Shown here: in pieces, positions 15,211 to 22,923 of the stretch | Numbering within the stretch: the first letter of the stretch is position 1 | How the letters are laid out: each line of letters opens with the position of its first letter | Assembly: GCA_030540405.1 (NCBI GenBank) | Contig: JAUNWH010000015.1 | Location: 10,124-53,328 of the forward strand | DNA: 43,205 nt | DNA from: Spirochaetales bacterium | GTDB taxonomy: Bacteria > Spirochaetota > Spirochaetia > Treponematales > Treponemataceae | Reading direction: 5' to 3' | Made by a program: the position numbers and the translations under genes | The notes under the pieces: model-generated | What the model was told of the DNA's origin: nothing | The model's database searches: none | The model's input: only the letters and a program-made list of their open reading frames with translations

Positions 15211-15239
15211 AATTTAATAAATAAACAGGATGCGTTCAA
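15211..15239 (-). promoter_or_regulatory. Promoter of the lytic transglycosylase gene
   Basis: Minus strand: TTGAAC (15234-15239), 17 bp, TAAATT (15211-15216). The predicted leader is about 30 nt and contains two ribosome-binding sites, AGGAGG and GGAG. Confidence 0.5.
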
Positions 15240-15358
15240 CTTTTTTCTTATTTTGACAAAAAATAAAAAAATGTTCAAGGGAATTTACTGAAAAACTTTT
15301 GAAAATGTTGCGTTATTTCGCAGATAGTGATGTTTTGTTGAAGCCAAAGGGACCCGTC

Positions 15359-15853
15359 TTAAAGCTTTACGATTTTTTCATCAGAGGCAAGAAGTTTTTC
15401 ATCCGTGCTGAAAAAAATGTAATGTCCGTGTTTCGCCTTTAATTCTGAAATAAAAAAATCCGGCTCAATGTTTTGCGGAACAGAAAAACCTATTACGTTT
15501 TCGCAGTCTTTTATTCTTCTTGCGCAATGCTTGAAACTTGCCGTGAAGATTTCTTTTTCTTCTTGAGTTGCCGGAACTTTTTCTGCGGAAGGAATTATTA
15601 TTGCGAATGAATTTTTTTCTTCAAGCTTTTTTAGCCAGTCTCTTAGCTCAGCAAGAAATTCTTCGTTTGCGTTTTCTTCTGCGCCTATAAGTTCTTGCGC
15701 AATGTTTATAGAATAAAGCGCATTTTCTTCTGGCTCTGAATCATTTTTGCAGCAGTTTCCATTTATAAGCTTTTCGTTTTTTGTATCGAGTTCAGTTCCG
15801 CTTAAAAAATAAATTTTGTTTTTTTCTGAATAAAATTTCGCTTCGATTTTCAT
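15359..15853 (-). CDS. Protein of unknown function, coupled to a diguanylate cyclase
   Basis: A 164-residue soluble protein with no signal peptide. It starts M-K-I-E-A-K-F-Y-S-E-K-N and has an acidic middle; later blocks (S-F-A-I-I-I-P-S-A-E, C-A-R-R-I-K-D-C-E-N-V-I-G-F-S-V-P) look like alternating strands and helices. I do not recognise a family. Its ATG overlaps the stop of the upstream LacI-GGDEF gene by 4 bp, so it is almost certainly translated with it and may modulate or read its signal. Nothing obvious terminates transcription within the 185 bp before the next gene. Confidence 0.65.
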   Translation of the reverse strand: MKIEAKFYSEKNKIYFLSGTELDTKNEKLINGNCCKNDSEPEENALYSINIAQELIGAEENANEEFLAELRDWLKKLEEKNSFAIIIPSAEKVPATQEEKEIFTASFKHCARRIKDCENVIGFSVPQNIEPDFFISELKAKHGHYIFFSTDEKLLASDEKIVKL

Positions 15854-17820
15854 TTTCTACCTTTAAACTTAAATCCGTATTTTTTTTGTTTTTCTTTGTA
15901 CAAAGCCGAGTCTGCGTATTCAAGCAGAGAATTTATGTCGTAGCCGCTTTTTCCGCCGAACGAAGCTGAACCTATGCTTATTGAAAGTGTAAAAGGCTCT
16001 CCTGAATTTTTGTTGTATTCGTCGCAGTATTCTTGAAGCCTGTCTTTTAACTTTGAAAAATTTTCCTGATTAAGCCCACCCGCGAGTATTGCAAATTCGT
16101 CTCCGCCAAGACGCGCGATTGCATCTGATGAGCGGAATGTTTTCTTTAAAAGCGCAGCTTCGTTTTTTATAGCTCTGTCGCCTGCCGCGTGTCCGTGCGT
16201 ATCGTTTATTTTTTTGAGCCCGTCAATGTCGCCAAAAAGAATCAGTCCGTTTTGCCCGCTGTTCATGGCTGTTTCAAGAATTCTTGAGCTTATGGAAATA
16301 AAGCCGCGCCTGTTTAAAAGTCCTGTAAGTTCATCTGTAACAGAAACTGCTCGGATTTTGTTGTAGTCTTTTTCAAGTTTTTTAAGTTTGTTTTTAGCCT
16401 GGCTGAATGTAACTGCGTTTGCGATACTGGATGAAATCATTTTGCAAACCATTGAGTAAACGGAAGAATCGTAGTCGCCCGGTCTGTAAACTATGTAGCC
16501 ATAAATCAGCGAGTTGTTAAACAAAGTGCAAACATACATTCCGTCCATTGAAGAAAAAATTTCATCGGGAAGCATTTTTGATTTTGGATCGAAATAAATT
16601 TTTTCTGCATTGTGGCTAAGTATAAAATTGTTTTCCTTGTCAAATGCTGAAAAAATATAAGTTTTGTCTGGGAACTTGAAGAAGTCAAAACGCTCTGTTG
16701 AAACTGGAGATTCAAAAAGGCAGATTGCCGCCGCGGTTATTCCGTAAGAAATCAGGTCGCTGTTTATTCTTTGTCTTAAGCTGTCCAGCGTGATTTCAGC
16801 TTGCAAAGTAGAGTAGTGCTGAATAATCTGAATAAAATTATTTCTGTTTGCGTACCATTTGTTCAGCCCAAAATCCATTATGTTTTTTACAGAAGCTTCT
16901 ATTTTATTTCCCTTGACTCCGATTCCAACGCCGGTTGTGTCTTTGGATGAGATGCATCCGCAAGTCTGCCTGAAAACTGGATACGAGCTTATTGCTTTTT
17001 TTATTGAAGTGTTTTCGCCGTTTATTATTTTGCACAAAAGTTTTGCCGCAGCTTCAGTTTGTTTTTCTACATTTTGATTTATAGATGTAAGAGACGGAGT
17101 TACGCAAGCCGCTCTGATTTCATCGTCAAATCCTGTAACTGTTATTTCCTGCGGAATTTTTACATCGTATACTTTTAAAACATCAAGGCATGCAAAAGCC
17201 ATTTCATCATTCAGTGCGATAATTGCTTCAAAGTCAAATGCGCCTTTTCTTTCTCTGTATTCTCTTAAAGCGGAAGTCGCTGTGTCGTAAGTGAATCCGC
17301 CGTAAATTTTTTTTGACTCGTCAAATTCAATTTTGTATTTTTTTAGCGTCTGACGGAAAGCGTTTTCACGTTCTTTTGCTTCCTGCGATTCGCCTTCCAA
17401 AGTCATAAGCGCAAAATTCTTTTTTTTGTGAGTTAAAATTAAATGCTCAACAAGCTGGCACATGCTCCGTTTGCAGGAAATTGTTATGCTCGGAATGTCT
17501 TCAAATTCGCAGCCAACAGAAACAACCGGAAGCGGAGAAAATGATTTTAAGTACATCCGCAAATATTCAGTTGAAACGTTATTGAGCTGTGTGCAGGTTA
17601 AAAAAATCATTCCGTCAACGTTATTGGAATTTATGTGGGATGCGACTGCAAGATTTTGATATTCATAGTTGAAATTTACGGCGTTCATTGTTCCGATTGG
17701 AAACACAACAAGTTCCGCATTATGTTTTTTTAAGAAGTTTTGCGCTCCTTCAACTGCGCGATGTGTGTATTCTGTTTCAAGATAATCAACTATAATTGCA
17801 ATTCTCTTCCTTAAGTGCAT
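15850..17820 (-). CDS. LacI-type sugar-binding domain fused to a GGDEF diguanylate cyclase
   Basis: A 656-residue cytoplasmic protein. Residues 1-285 are a LacI/GalR-type periplasmic-binding fold without the DNA-binding head: R-I-A-I-I-V-D-Y-L-E at the start, I-I-A-L-N-D-E-M-A-F-A (about 206) and V-T-G-F-D-D-E-I (about 232). A C-G-C motif closes it. Residues about 300-480 form a GAF-like region. Residues about 490-645 are a GGDEF domain with an intact R-L-G-G-D-E-F (570-576) and an intact product-inhibition site R-S-S-D (563-566), so it should make c-di-GMP in response to a small ligand, perhaps a sugar. The gene has its own promoter and overlaps the unknown gene downstream. Confidence 0.92.
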   Translation of the reverse strand: MHLRKRIAIIVDYLETEYTHRAVEGAQNFLKKHNAELVVFPIGTMNAVNFNYEYQNLAVASHINSNNVDGMIFLTCTQLNNVSTEYLRMYLKSFSPLPVVSVGCEFEDIPSITISCKRSMCQLVEHLILTHKKKNFALMTLEGESQEAKERENAFRQTLKKYKIEFDESKKIYGGFTYDTATSALREYRERKGAFDFEAIIALNDEMAFACLDVLKVYDVKIPQEITVTGFDDEIRAACVTPSLTSINQNVEKQTEAAAKLLCKIINGENTSIKKAISSYPVFRQTCGCISSKDTTGVGIGVKGNKIEASVKNIMDFGLNKWYANRNNFIQIIQHYSTLQAEITLDSLRQRINSDLISYGITAAAICLFESPVSTERFDFFKFPDKTYIFSAFDKENNFILSHNAEKIYFDPKSKMLPDEIFSSMDGMYVCTLFNNSLIYGYIVYRPGDYDSSVYSMVCKMISSSIANAVTFSQAKNKLKKLEKDYNKIRAVSVTDELTGLLNRRGFISISSRILETAMNSGQNGLILFGDIDGLKKINDTHGHAAGDRAIKNEAALLKKTFRSSDAIARLGGDEFAILAGGLNQENFSKLKDRLQEYCDEYNKNSGEPFTLSISIGSASFGGKSGYDINSLLEYADSALYKEKQKKYGFKFKGRK

Positions 17821-17829
17821 AACATTATA

Positions 17830-17858
17830 ATTATAGCAGATAATATTTCTGTAGGCAA
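17830..17858 (-). promoter_or_regulatory. Promoter of the LacI-GGDEF gene
   Basis: Minus strand: TTGCCT (17853-17858), 17 bp, TATAAT (17830-17835), then 9 bases to the ATG at 17820. No ribosome site lies between, so the leader should be only 2-3 nt. Confidence 0.55.
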
Positions 17859-17913
17859 TAAAAGATTTTTTCTGCGGATTTTCAGTTGAGCAACTTTGAA
17901 ATTTTCTTAAAAG

Positions 17914-17942
17914 TTGACTATCATTTTGTTTGACGTTATTAT
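17914..17942 (+). promoter_or_regulatory. ptsI promoter
   Basis: TTGACT (17914-17919), 17 bp, TATTAT (17937-17942), then 6 bases to the ATG at 17949. The expected start of transcription coincides with the start codon; a leaderless mRNA is predicted. Confidence 0.6.
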
Positions 17943-17948
17943 ATCAGA

Positions 17949-19658
17949 ATGAATGTAATCCTTGGTATTTCTGCTGCCGAAGGAATCGGAATAGGAAAGG
18001 CGTTTGTTCTTCCAGACGAGCAGGAACGAAAAATCCCCAAAAGAAAAATTTCTGCTCAGGAAGTTGACGTTGAATGGCAAAGACTGGCCGATGCTTGCTC
18101 TCAGGTTCAAAAAGAATTTTCTGATTTTCTTTCGAGCAAGGATATTACAAAGGATCAACGTGAAGTTCTTGAAACTTACCAGATTATGCTTTCAGATCCT
18201 GTTTTTATGAAAGAGCTTCAGGATTTCTTTTCAAAAAAACTTCTTAATATAGAATATTCTTTGGATTTTAAAGTCAGAGAATATGCGGATATGCTTCGTA
18301 ATAGCCACAACGGATATTTGGCGGAACGCGCGCAGGACATTGAAGATGTTTTTAACCGCGTCCTTGATATTTTGCTTGACTACCATCCGTTTGACATTTG
18401 GCTTGTTCCCGACGGTGCGGTTATTATCGGCCGCTCTATGAAAACCAGCGACACAGTTATTCTTGGTAAACGGAAAATTGCAGGTCTTGCTCTTACAGAA
18501 GGAAGCAGCGCATGCCATGTAGCCATTCTTGCAAAAAGCTACGGAATTCCTGTTGTTGTTGGAATTGAAGATGCTGCGAATCTTGCGCAGAATGGAGAAA
18601 CAATTGTTGTTGATGGAAACATTGGCGAGCTTATAATTCAGCCTGACGCGGCGACTTTGACAAGCGCAAATGCGAAAATTGTTTCAGAGCAAAAATATAG
18701 AGTCAACCTTCAAAAATTTAAGAATGTTCCTGCGGCAACTGAAGATGGAACTGTCTTTAAGCTTTATGCGAATATCGGAACGCCAGAAGAAGCTCAGCTT
18801 GCTTTGGACAATGGCGCAGATGGAATCGGACTTTTTAGAACAGAATTTCTTTTTATGAATTCCGCGCAAAAATTCAGCAAGCAGTCTTCATCTTCTTACA
18901 CAAATTCCATGAGCGAGGATGCGCAGTTTGAAGCCTACAAGCGTGTTCTGCAAATAATGGGAGACAAGCCTGTTACGATAAGAACTCTTGATGCGGGCGG
19001 AGATAAAATTGTTGAAGGCTCTGATATTCCTGCTTTTTCTGAAAAAAATCCGCTGATGGGACTTCGCGCAATAAGAATGTCGCTTTACTGTCCTTCAGTT
19101 TTTAGAACTCAGCTGCGGGCCTTGTACCGTGCGAGCGTCTACGGAAATTTAAGAATTATGCTTCCGCTGATTACGGATGTTTCGCAAGTTGAAACCGCCC
19201 TTGGAATTGCAAAAGGAATCCGCATTTCTTTAAAGGAAGACAACATTCCATTTAACCCGGATGTTCCGATTGGAATAATGGTTGAAACCGCCGCTGCTGC
19301 AATTTGCGCGGACTGTCTTGCTCCTTACTCGAAATTTTTTTCACTTGGAACAAACGACTTGACCCAGTACGTTCTTGGCGTTGACCGTGAAAATCAGGCT
19401 GTGAATCCGCTGTACAATGAATTTAGCCTTGCTGTTTTGCGCATGATAAAAAATACTATTTTAAATGCTGAAAAATTCAACATTCCTCTTTCTGTTTGCG
19501 GAGAAATGGCGGGCAACAAAGAAAGCGCAGTTGTTCTTGCCGGAATGGGAGTTAGAAATTTAAGCATGATTCCAAAACAAATTCCAGTTATCAAGGAAAT
19601 GCTTTCTCATTTTTCAATAAAGGAACTTGAGAATCTTTCGAACCGTTCAGTATTTTAA
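17949..19658 (+). CDS. ptsI: PEP-protein phosphotransferase (PTS Enzyme I)
   Basis: A 569-residue Enzyme I of normal length. It takes phosphate from phosphoenolpyruvate onto a histidine and passes it to HPr. The phospho-accepting His is in S-S-A-C-H-V-A-I-L-A-K (His190); the PEP-binding C-terminal barrel shows G-L-F-R-T-E-F-L-F-M-N, R-T-L-D-A-G-G-D-K and the catalytic Cys in S-V-C-G-E-M-A-G. No HPr or sugar-specific Enzyme II gene is in the window; spirochetes often keep an incomplete phosphotransferase system for regulation. Sugar uptake here is by an ABC importer instead. The next gene, der, begins 15 bp downstream. Confidence 0.95.
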   Translation: MNVILGISAAEGIGIGKAFVLPDEQERKIPKRKISAQEVDVEWQRLADACSQVQKEFSDFLSSKDITKDQREVLETYQIMLSDPVFMKELQDFFSKKLLNIEYSLDFKVREYADMLRNSHNGYLAERAQDIEDVFNRVLDILLDYHPFDIWLVPDGAVIIGRSMKTSDTVILGKRKIAGLALTEGSSACHVAILAKSYGIPVVVGIEDAANLAQNGETIVVDGNIGELIIQPDAATLTSANAKIVSEQKYRVNLQKFKNVPAATEDGTVFKLYANIGTPEEAQLALDNGADGIGLFRTEFLFMNSAQKFSKQSSSSYTNSMSEDAQFEAYKRVLQIMGDKPVTIRTLDAGGDKIVEGSDIPAFSEKNPLMGLRAIRMSLYCPSVFRTQLRALYRASVYGNLRIMLPLITDVSQVETALGIAKGIRISLKEDNIPFNPDVPIGIMVETAAAAICADCLAPYSKFFSLGTNDLTQYVLGVDRENQAVNPLYNEFSLAVLRMIKNTILNAEKFNIPLSVCGEMAGNKESAVVLAGMGVRNLSMIPKQIPVIKEMLSHFSIKELENLSNRSVF

Positions 19659-19673
19659 AATTCAGGAAATCAA

Positions 19674-21227
19674 ATGAAAAAAAATAAAAAGAAGAAGCCA
19701 GATTTTTCAAAACCAAAGCCAGAAAAAAAAGATGAGCTTGAAATTCAGCAGGCGGAAGAAAAAAAACTTGAAGAAAACTCTTCCGTAAAAAAAGAAATCG
19801 AAAGCCGCAGAAAAGAACGCAGCCAGAAATTTTTCCCGGACAGAATATATAACAATCTTCCATTGGTTGTAATTGCCGGACGTCCTAATGTTGGAAAGTC
19901 AACTTTGTTCAATGCCCTTACGCATACAAAGCGCGCCATTACAGATCCAACTCCTGGTGTTACCCGCGACCCTGTTGAAGGAACTTGCTTTTTGTCAGGT
20001 CTTCCTGTTCATCTTATGGATACGGGCGGATATAAACTTACGCGGAATTTAAAATCACGTGAAAGTGAAATGGACGACCTTGTTGTTGAAAAAACTGTCA
20101 GCATGTTTCAGAAGGCAGATAGAATTCTTTTGCTCCTTGACGCGACTGAAATTAATTCAGAAGATGAAGAGCTTATTCATTTGCTTAGAAGTTATTCCGA
20201 CAAATTGATTGTTGCCGTCAATAAGACCGAGGGCGGAAAAAACGAGCATCTTGCCTACAACTATATGAAATATGGATTTAAAGATATTTCGCTTATTTCT
20301 GCGTTTCACGGCGACGGACTGAATGTTCTTCAAGAAAAAATGATTGAAGGTCTGGATTTTTCAAAAGTGACTGAAGGCTCTGAAGAAGAACGTCCGATTC
20401 GCATTGCCATTCTTGGAAAACCTAACGTTGGAAAATCAACCTTAAGCAATGCTCTTACTCATACTGAATCTTCTATTGTTAGTGATTATGCAGGAACAAC
20501 CCGCGATGTTGTTGAAGGAAGTTTCCGTTACAATGGACAAGATATTCAAATTTTGGATACTGCCGGAATCAGGCGAAAATCTAAAGTCAAAGAAAATGTT
20601 GAATATTATTCCGTGAATCGTGCTATAAAAACTTTGGATGAATGCGACATTGCTTTTGTCATGATTGATGCGGTCGAAGGCTTGGCTGAGCAAGATAAAA
20701 AAATTACAGGGCTTGCATTTGAAAGAGGACGAGGCGTTATTTTTATTTTGAATAAATGGGATTTGCTTGAAGACCAAGGAAACAAAACTGTAAAGAAAAC
20801 AAAAGAATGGATTCAGGCTATGTTTGGTCAGATGAACTGGGCTCCAATTATTCCGTTGAGCGCAAAAAATCATGATGGAATAAAAAATCTTATGGACACA
20901 GCGTTGGAAATTTATAGTCAGCTAACACGCAAAGTTGATACTGCGTCTTTGAACACGGCTCTAAAGGATTGGCTATTTAAATATCCGCCTCCAGCAACAA
21001 AATCAATTCATTTTAAAATCCGCTACATGACCCAGACTAGCATTAATCCCGTGAACTTTTTGATTTTTGCGACCCGGCCAGACAATGTTCCTTTGACCTA
21101 CGTCACTTACTTGAAAAACAGAATCCGCGAAGATCTGGGCTTTGATCACATTCCAGTTCAAATCGAAATGAAAGCTAGCCGTCAAAAATGGCAGGACAGA
21201 ACTGAGCAAAATGAAAAGGAACGCTGA
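19674..21227 (+). CDS. der: Ribosome-assembly GTPase Der (EngA)
   Basis: A 517-residue double GTPase needed for 50S subunit assembly. It has a Lys/Glu-rich N-terminal extension of about 60 residues, then two G domains: G-R-P-N-V-G-K-S-T (69-77) with D-T-G-G, and G-K-P-N-V-G-K-S-T (about 246) with D-T-A-G and N-K-W-D, then a KH-like C-terminal domain (Y-P-P-P-A-T-K...I-R-Y-M-T-Q-T). In the first G domain the base-recognition motif is N-K-T-E rather than N-K-x-D, a conservative change. The stop overlaps the next start (TGATG). Confidence 0.95.
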   Translation: MKKNKKKKPDFSKPKPEKKDELEIQQAEEKKLEENSSVKKEIESRRKERSQKFFPDRIYNNLPLVVIAGRPNVGKSTLFNALTHTKRAITDPTPGVTRDPVEGTCFLSGLPVHLMDTGGYKLTRNLKSRESEMDDLVVEKTVSMFQKADRILLLLDATEINSEDEELIHLLRSYSDKLIVAVNKTEGGKNEHLAYNYMKYGFKDISLISAFHGDGLNVLQEKMIEGLDFSKVTEGSEEERPIRIAILGKPNVGKSTLSNALTHTESSIVSDYAGTTRDVVEGSFRYNGQDIQILDTAGIRRKSKVKENVEYYSVNRAIKTLDECDIAFVMIDAVEGLAEQDKKITGLAFERGRGVIFILNKWDLLEDQGNKTVKKTKEWIQAMFGQMNWAPIIPLSAKNHDGIKNLMDTALEIYSQLTRKVDTASLNTALKDWLFKYPPPATKSIHFKIRYMTQTSINPVNFLIFATRPDNVPLTYVTYLKNRIREDLGFDHIPVQIEMKASRQKWQDRTEQNEKER

Positions 21228-21562
21228 TGGCACAATACAGCATCGGGCAAGTTGAAAAAATTACCGGAGTCAAGCCGCACGTTTTGCGCTACTGGGAAGA
21301 AACTGTTCCAGGCTTTGCTCCACGGAAAGATTATTCCGGCCGAAGAATTTATTCGCAGCGTGATGTGGAAATTGTTTTAAGACTGAAATATCTGATTTAT
21401 GTAAAAAAGTTTACGATTGAAGGCGCAAAAAATCAGATTATAGAAGATGCGGAAAATGTTCAGAACAATCCAGATGCTGTAATGGAAATTAGAAAAATCC
21501 GGGCGGACTTGAGCGAGCTTTTTTTTGAAATTCAAAAAGCCAAGAAACAAGAGGAAAATTAA
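21227..21562 (+). CDS. MerR-family regulator
   Basis: A 111-residue protein with a MerR-type winged helix-turn-helix (Y-S-I-G-Q-V-E-K-I-T-G-V-K-P-H-V-L-R-Y-W-E-E, residues 3-24; then G-R-R-I-Y-S-Q-R-D-V-E-I-V) and a short coiled-coil C-terminus (D-L-S-E-L-F-F-E-I-Q-K-A-K-K). There is no ligand-binding domain. Its start overlaps the der stop and its own stop overlaps the next start (TAATG), so it is embedded in a translation-related operon; its targets are unknown. Confidence 0.88.
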   Translation: MAQYSIGQVEKITGVKPHVLRYWEETVPGFAPRKDYSGRRIYSQRDVEIVLRLKYLIYVKKFTIEGAKNQIIEDAENVQNNPDAVMEIRKIRADLSELFFEIQKAKKQEEN

Positions 21563-22923
21563 TGGAAGAGAAAATTCAACTTAAGTGGTATGAAAAACGG
21601 CAAGGAATAAAACTTAAGGATAAAATAAAAGCGGAGCAGAGAAAAAAAGAATTTCTCGAAAAACAGAATTTAAAGAAAAATAGCAATGCTGAAAAAAAAC
21701 AGCCAGACACAAAGAAAAATTATCCGCTTAAAAAATCCAAATTTGTAAAGCCGCTGGAAGATTTATTTGCTTCTGAAAAAATTCCAGAGGATGCAAAAAA
21801 AATAATTGAAGAATTTGACAAAGTTGTTGAGTCAACACATCCGCTTAATTCCAAACAGAAACTTTTGCTTCCAAAGCAAATCCGCAGTCTTAGCCATTTT
21901 CTTACGGATGAACGTGGCGAGCGTCGGCTTGGCTACATGAACCAGACTGTTCTTTTAAGTGCGTATGTTCATTATTATACTTGGTGGAATCTTGTTCGGC
22001 TAGTTCGGCTTTTTTCTAATATTGATAAAAAGTTTTTTGATGTAAAGGATTCTTCTGTTTTTCTTGATCTTGGCTCTGGACCTCTTACTGTTCCGCTTGC
22101 GCTTTTTTTGTCTCGTCCTGAACTTAGGAAAAAACATATTACTTTTTATTGCCTTGACATTTCGCAGCAAGCCTTGGCTTTTGGTGAAAATATTTTTCTG
22201 TCAGTTGCAGCGCGTTTAAAATGCGAGCCATGGAAAATTGTCCGTGTGAAAGGCGAACTTGGTTCGTCAGTAAAGGAAAAAGCTGATTTTGTTACAAGCG
22301 CGAATCTTTTCAATGAGCTTTGTGATGATTTTAAAAATCCGCCGGACTTTCTTGCAAAAAAATATACAGAGCAAATTCTTTCATATTTAAAACTTGAAAA
22401 CGAAAATGCGCGGTATATTATTGTGGAGCCTGGCGATCCTCGTTCGGCGCGGCTTGTGAGCTTAATGCGCGGCAGTTTTATGCGCCGTGGATTTTTTCCA
22501 GTTTCTCCTTGCACGCATTTTTGCCAGTGTCCTATGGATGGGAAAAAGGGCGGCAAATGGTGCAACTATGCTTTTAAAACAGACGATGCTCCTTTTGAGT
22601 TGAAAAAACTTTCTGAGAAATCTGAGCTTCCAAAGGAAAGGGCAGTGCTTTCTTTTGTTGCGTTTCAGAAATCAAAAGAAGGACAAATAGACGGTTGCAA
22701 TTGCTTTTTGGATGAAAGTCCAGAATTTATTTCAATGCGGATAACAAGTGATCTTATAAAACTTCCGGGCGGAAGAAGTGGATATTATGCATGCTCAGAA
22801 AAAGGCCTTTTGCTTATTGTGACTACGCAACAGCTTTTGAGCGGACAAAAAATCAGAGTGCTGAATCCGCAAAAAAAACTCCCGATTGATTCAAAATCAG
22901 GAGCTTACATTTTGGAACTTTAG
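21562..22923 (+). CDS. Rsm22-like ribosomal methyltransferase-family protein
   Basis: A 453-residue protein of the Rsm22 family (bacterial relatives of mitochondrial METTL17), thought to act in small-subunit ribosome assembly. A Lys-rich N-terminal tail of about 60 residues precedes an S-adenosylmethionine-binding core with F-L-D-L-G-S-G-P (167-174) and D-I-S-Q-Q-A-L-A (199-206). The family cysteine cluster is present: C-T-H-F-C-Q-C, ending K-W-C (Cys 317, 321, 323, 334), the region that holds an Fe-S cluster in METTL17. Placement after der fits a ribosome-assembly role. It converges with the acyl-CoA synthetase gene (4 bp overlap). Confidence 0.85.
   Translation: MEEKIQLKWYEKRQGIKLKDKIKAEQRKKEFLEKQNLKKNSNAEKKQPDTKKNYPLKKSKFVKPLEDLFASEKIPEDAKKIIEEFDKVVESTHPLNSKQKLLLPKQIRSLSHFLTDERGERRLGYMNQTVLLSAYVHYYTWWNLVRLVRLFSNIDKKFFDVKDSSVFLDLGSGPLTVPLALFLSRPELRKKHITFYCLDISQQALAFGENIFLSVAARLKCEPWKIVRVKGELGSSVKEKADFVTSANLFNELCDDFKNPPDFLAKKYTEQILSYLKLENENARYIIVEPGDPRSARLVSLMRGSFMRRGFFPVSPCTHFCQCPMDGKKGGKWCNYAFKTDDAPFELKKLSEKSELPKERAVLSFVAFQKSKEGQIDGCNCFLDESPEFISMRITSDLIKLPGGRSGYYACSEKGLLLIVTTQQLLSGQKIRVLNPQKKLPIDSKSGAYILEL

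Noticed and set aside
21985-22565. Frames opposite the Rsm22-like gene
   Set aside because: Shadow of a gene with clear motifs; no ribosome site or homology.
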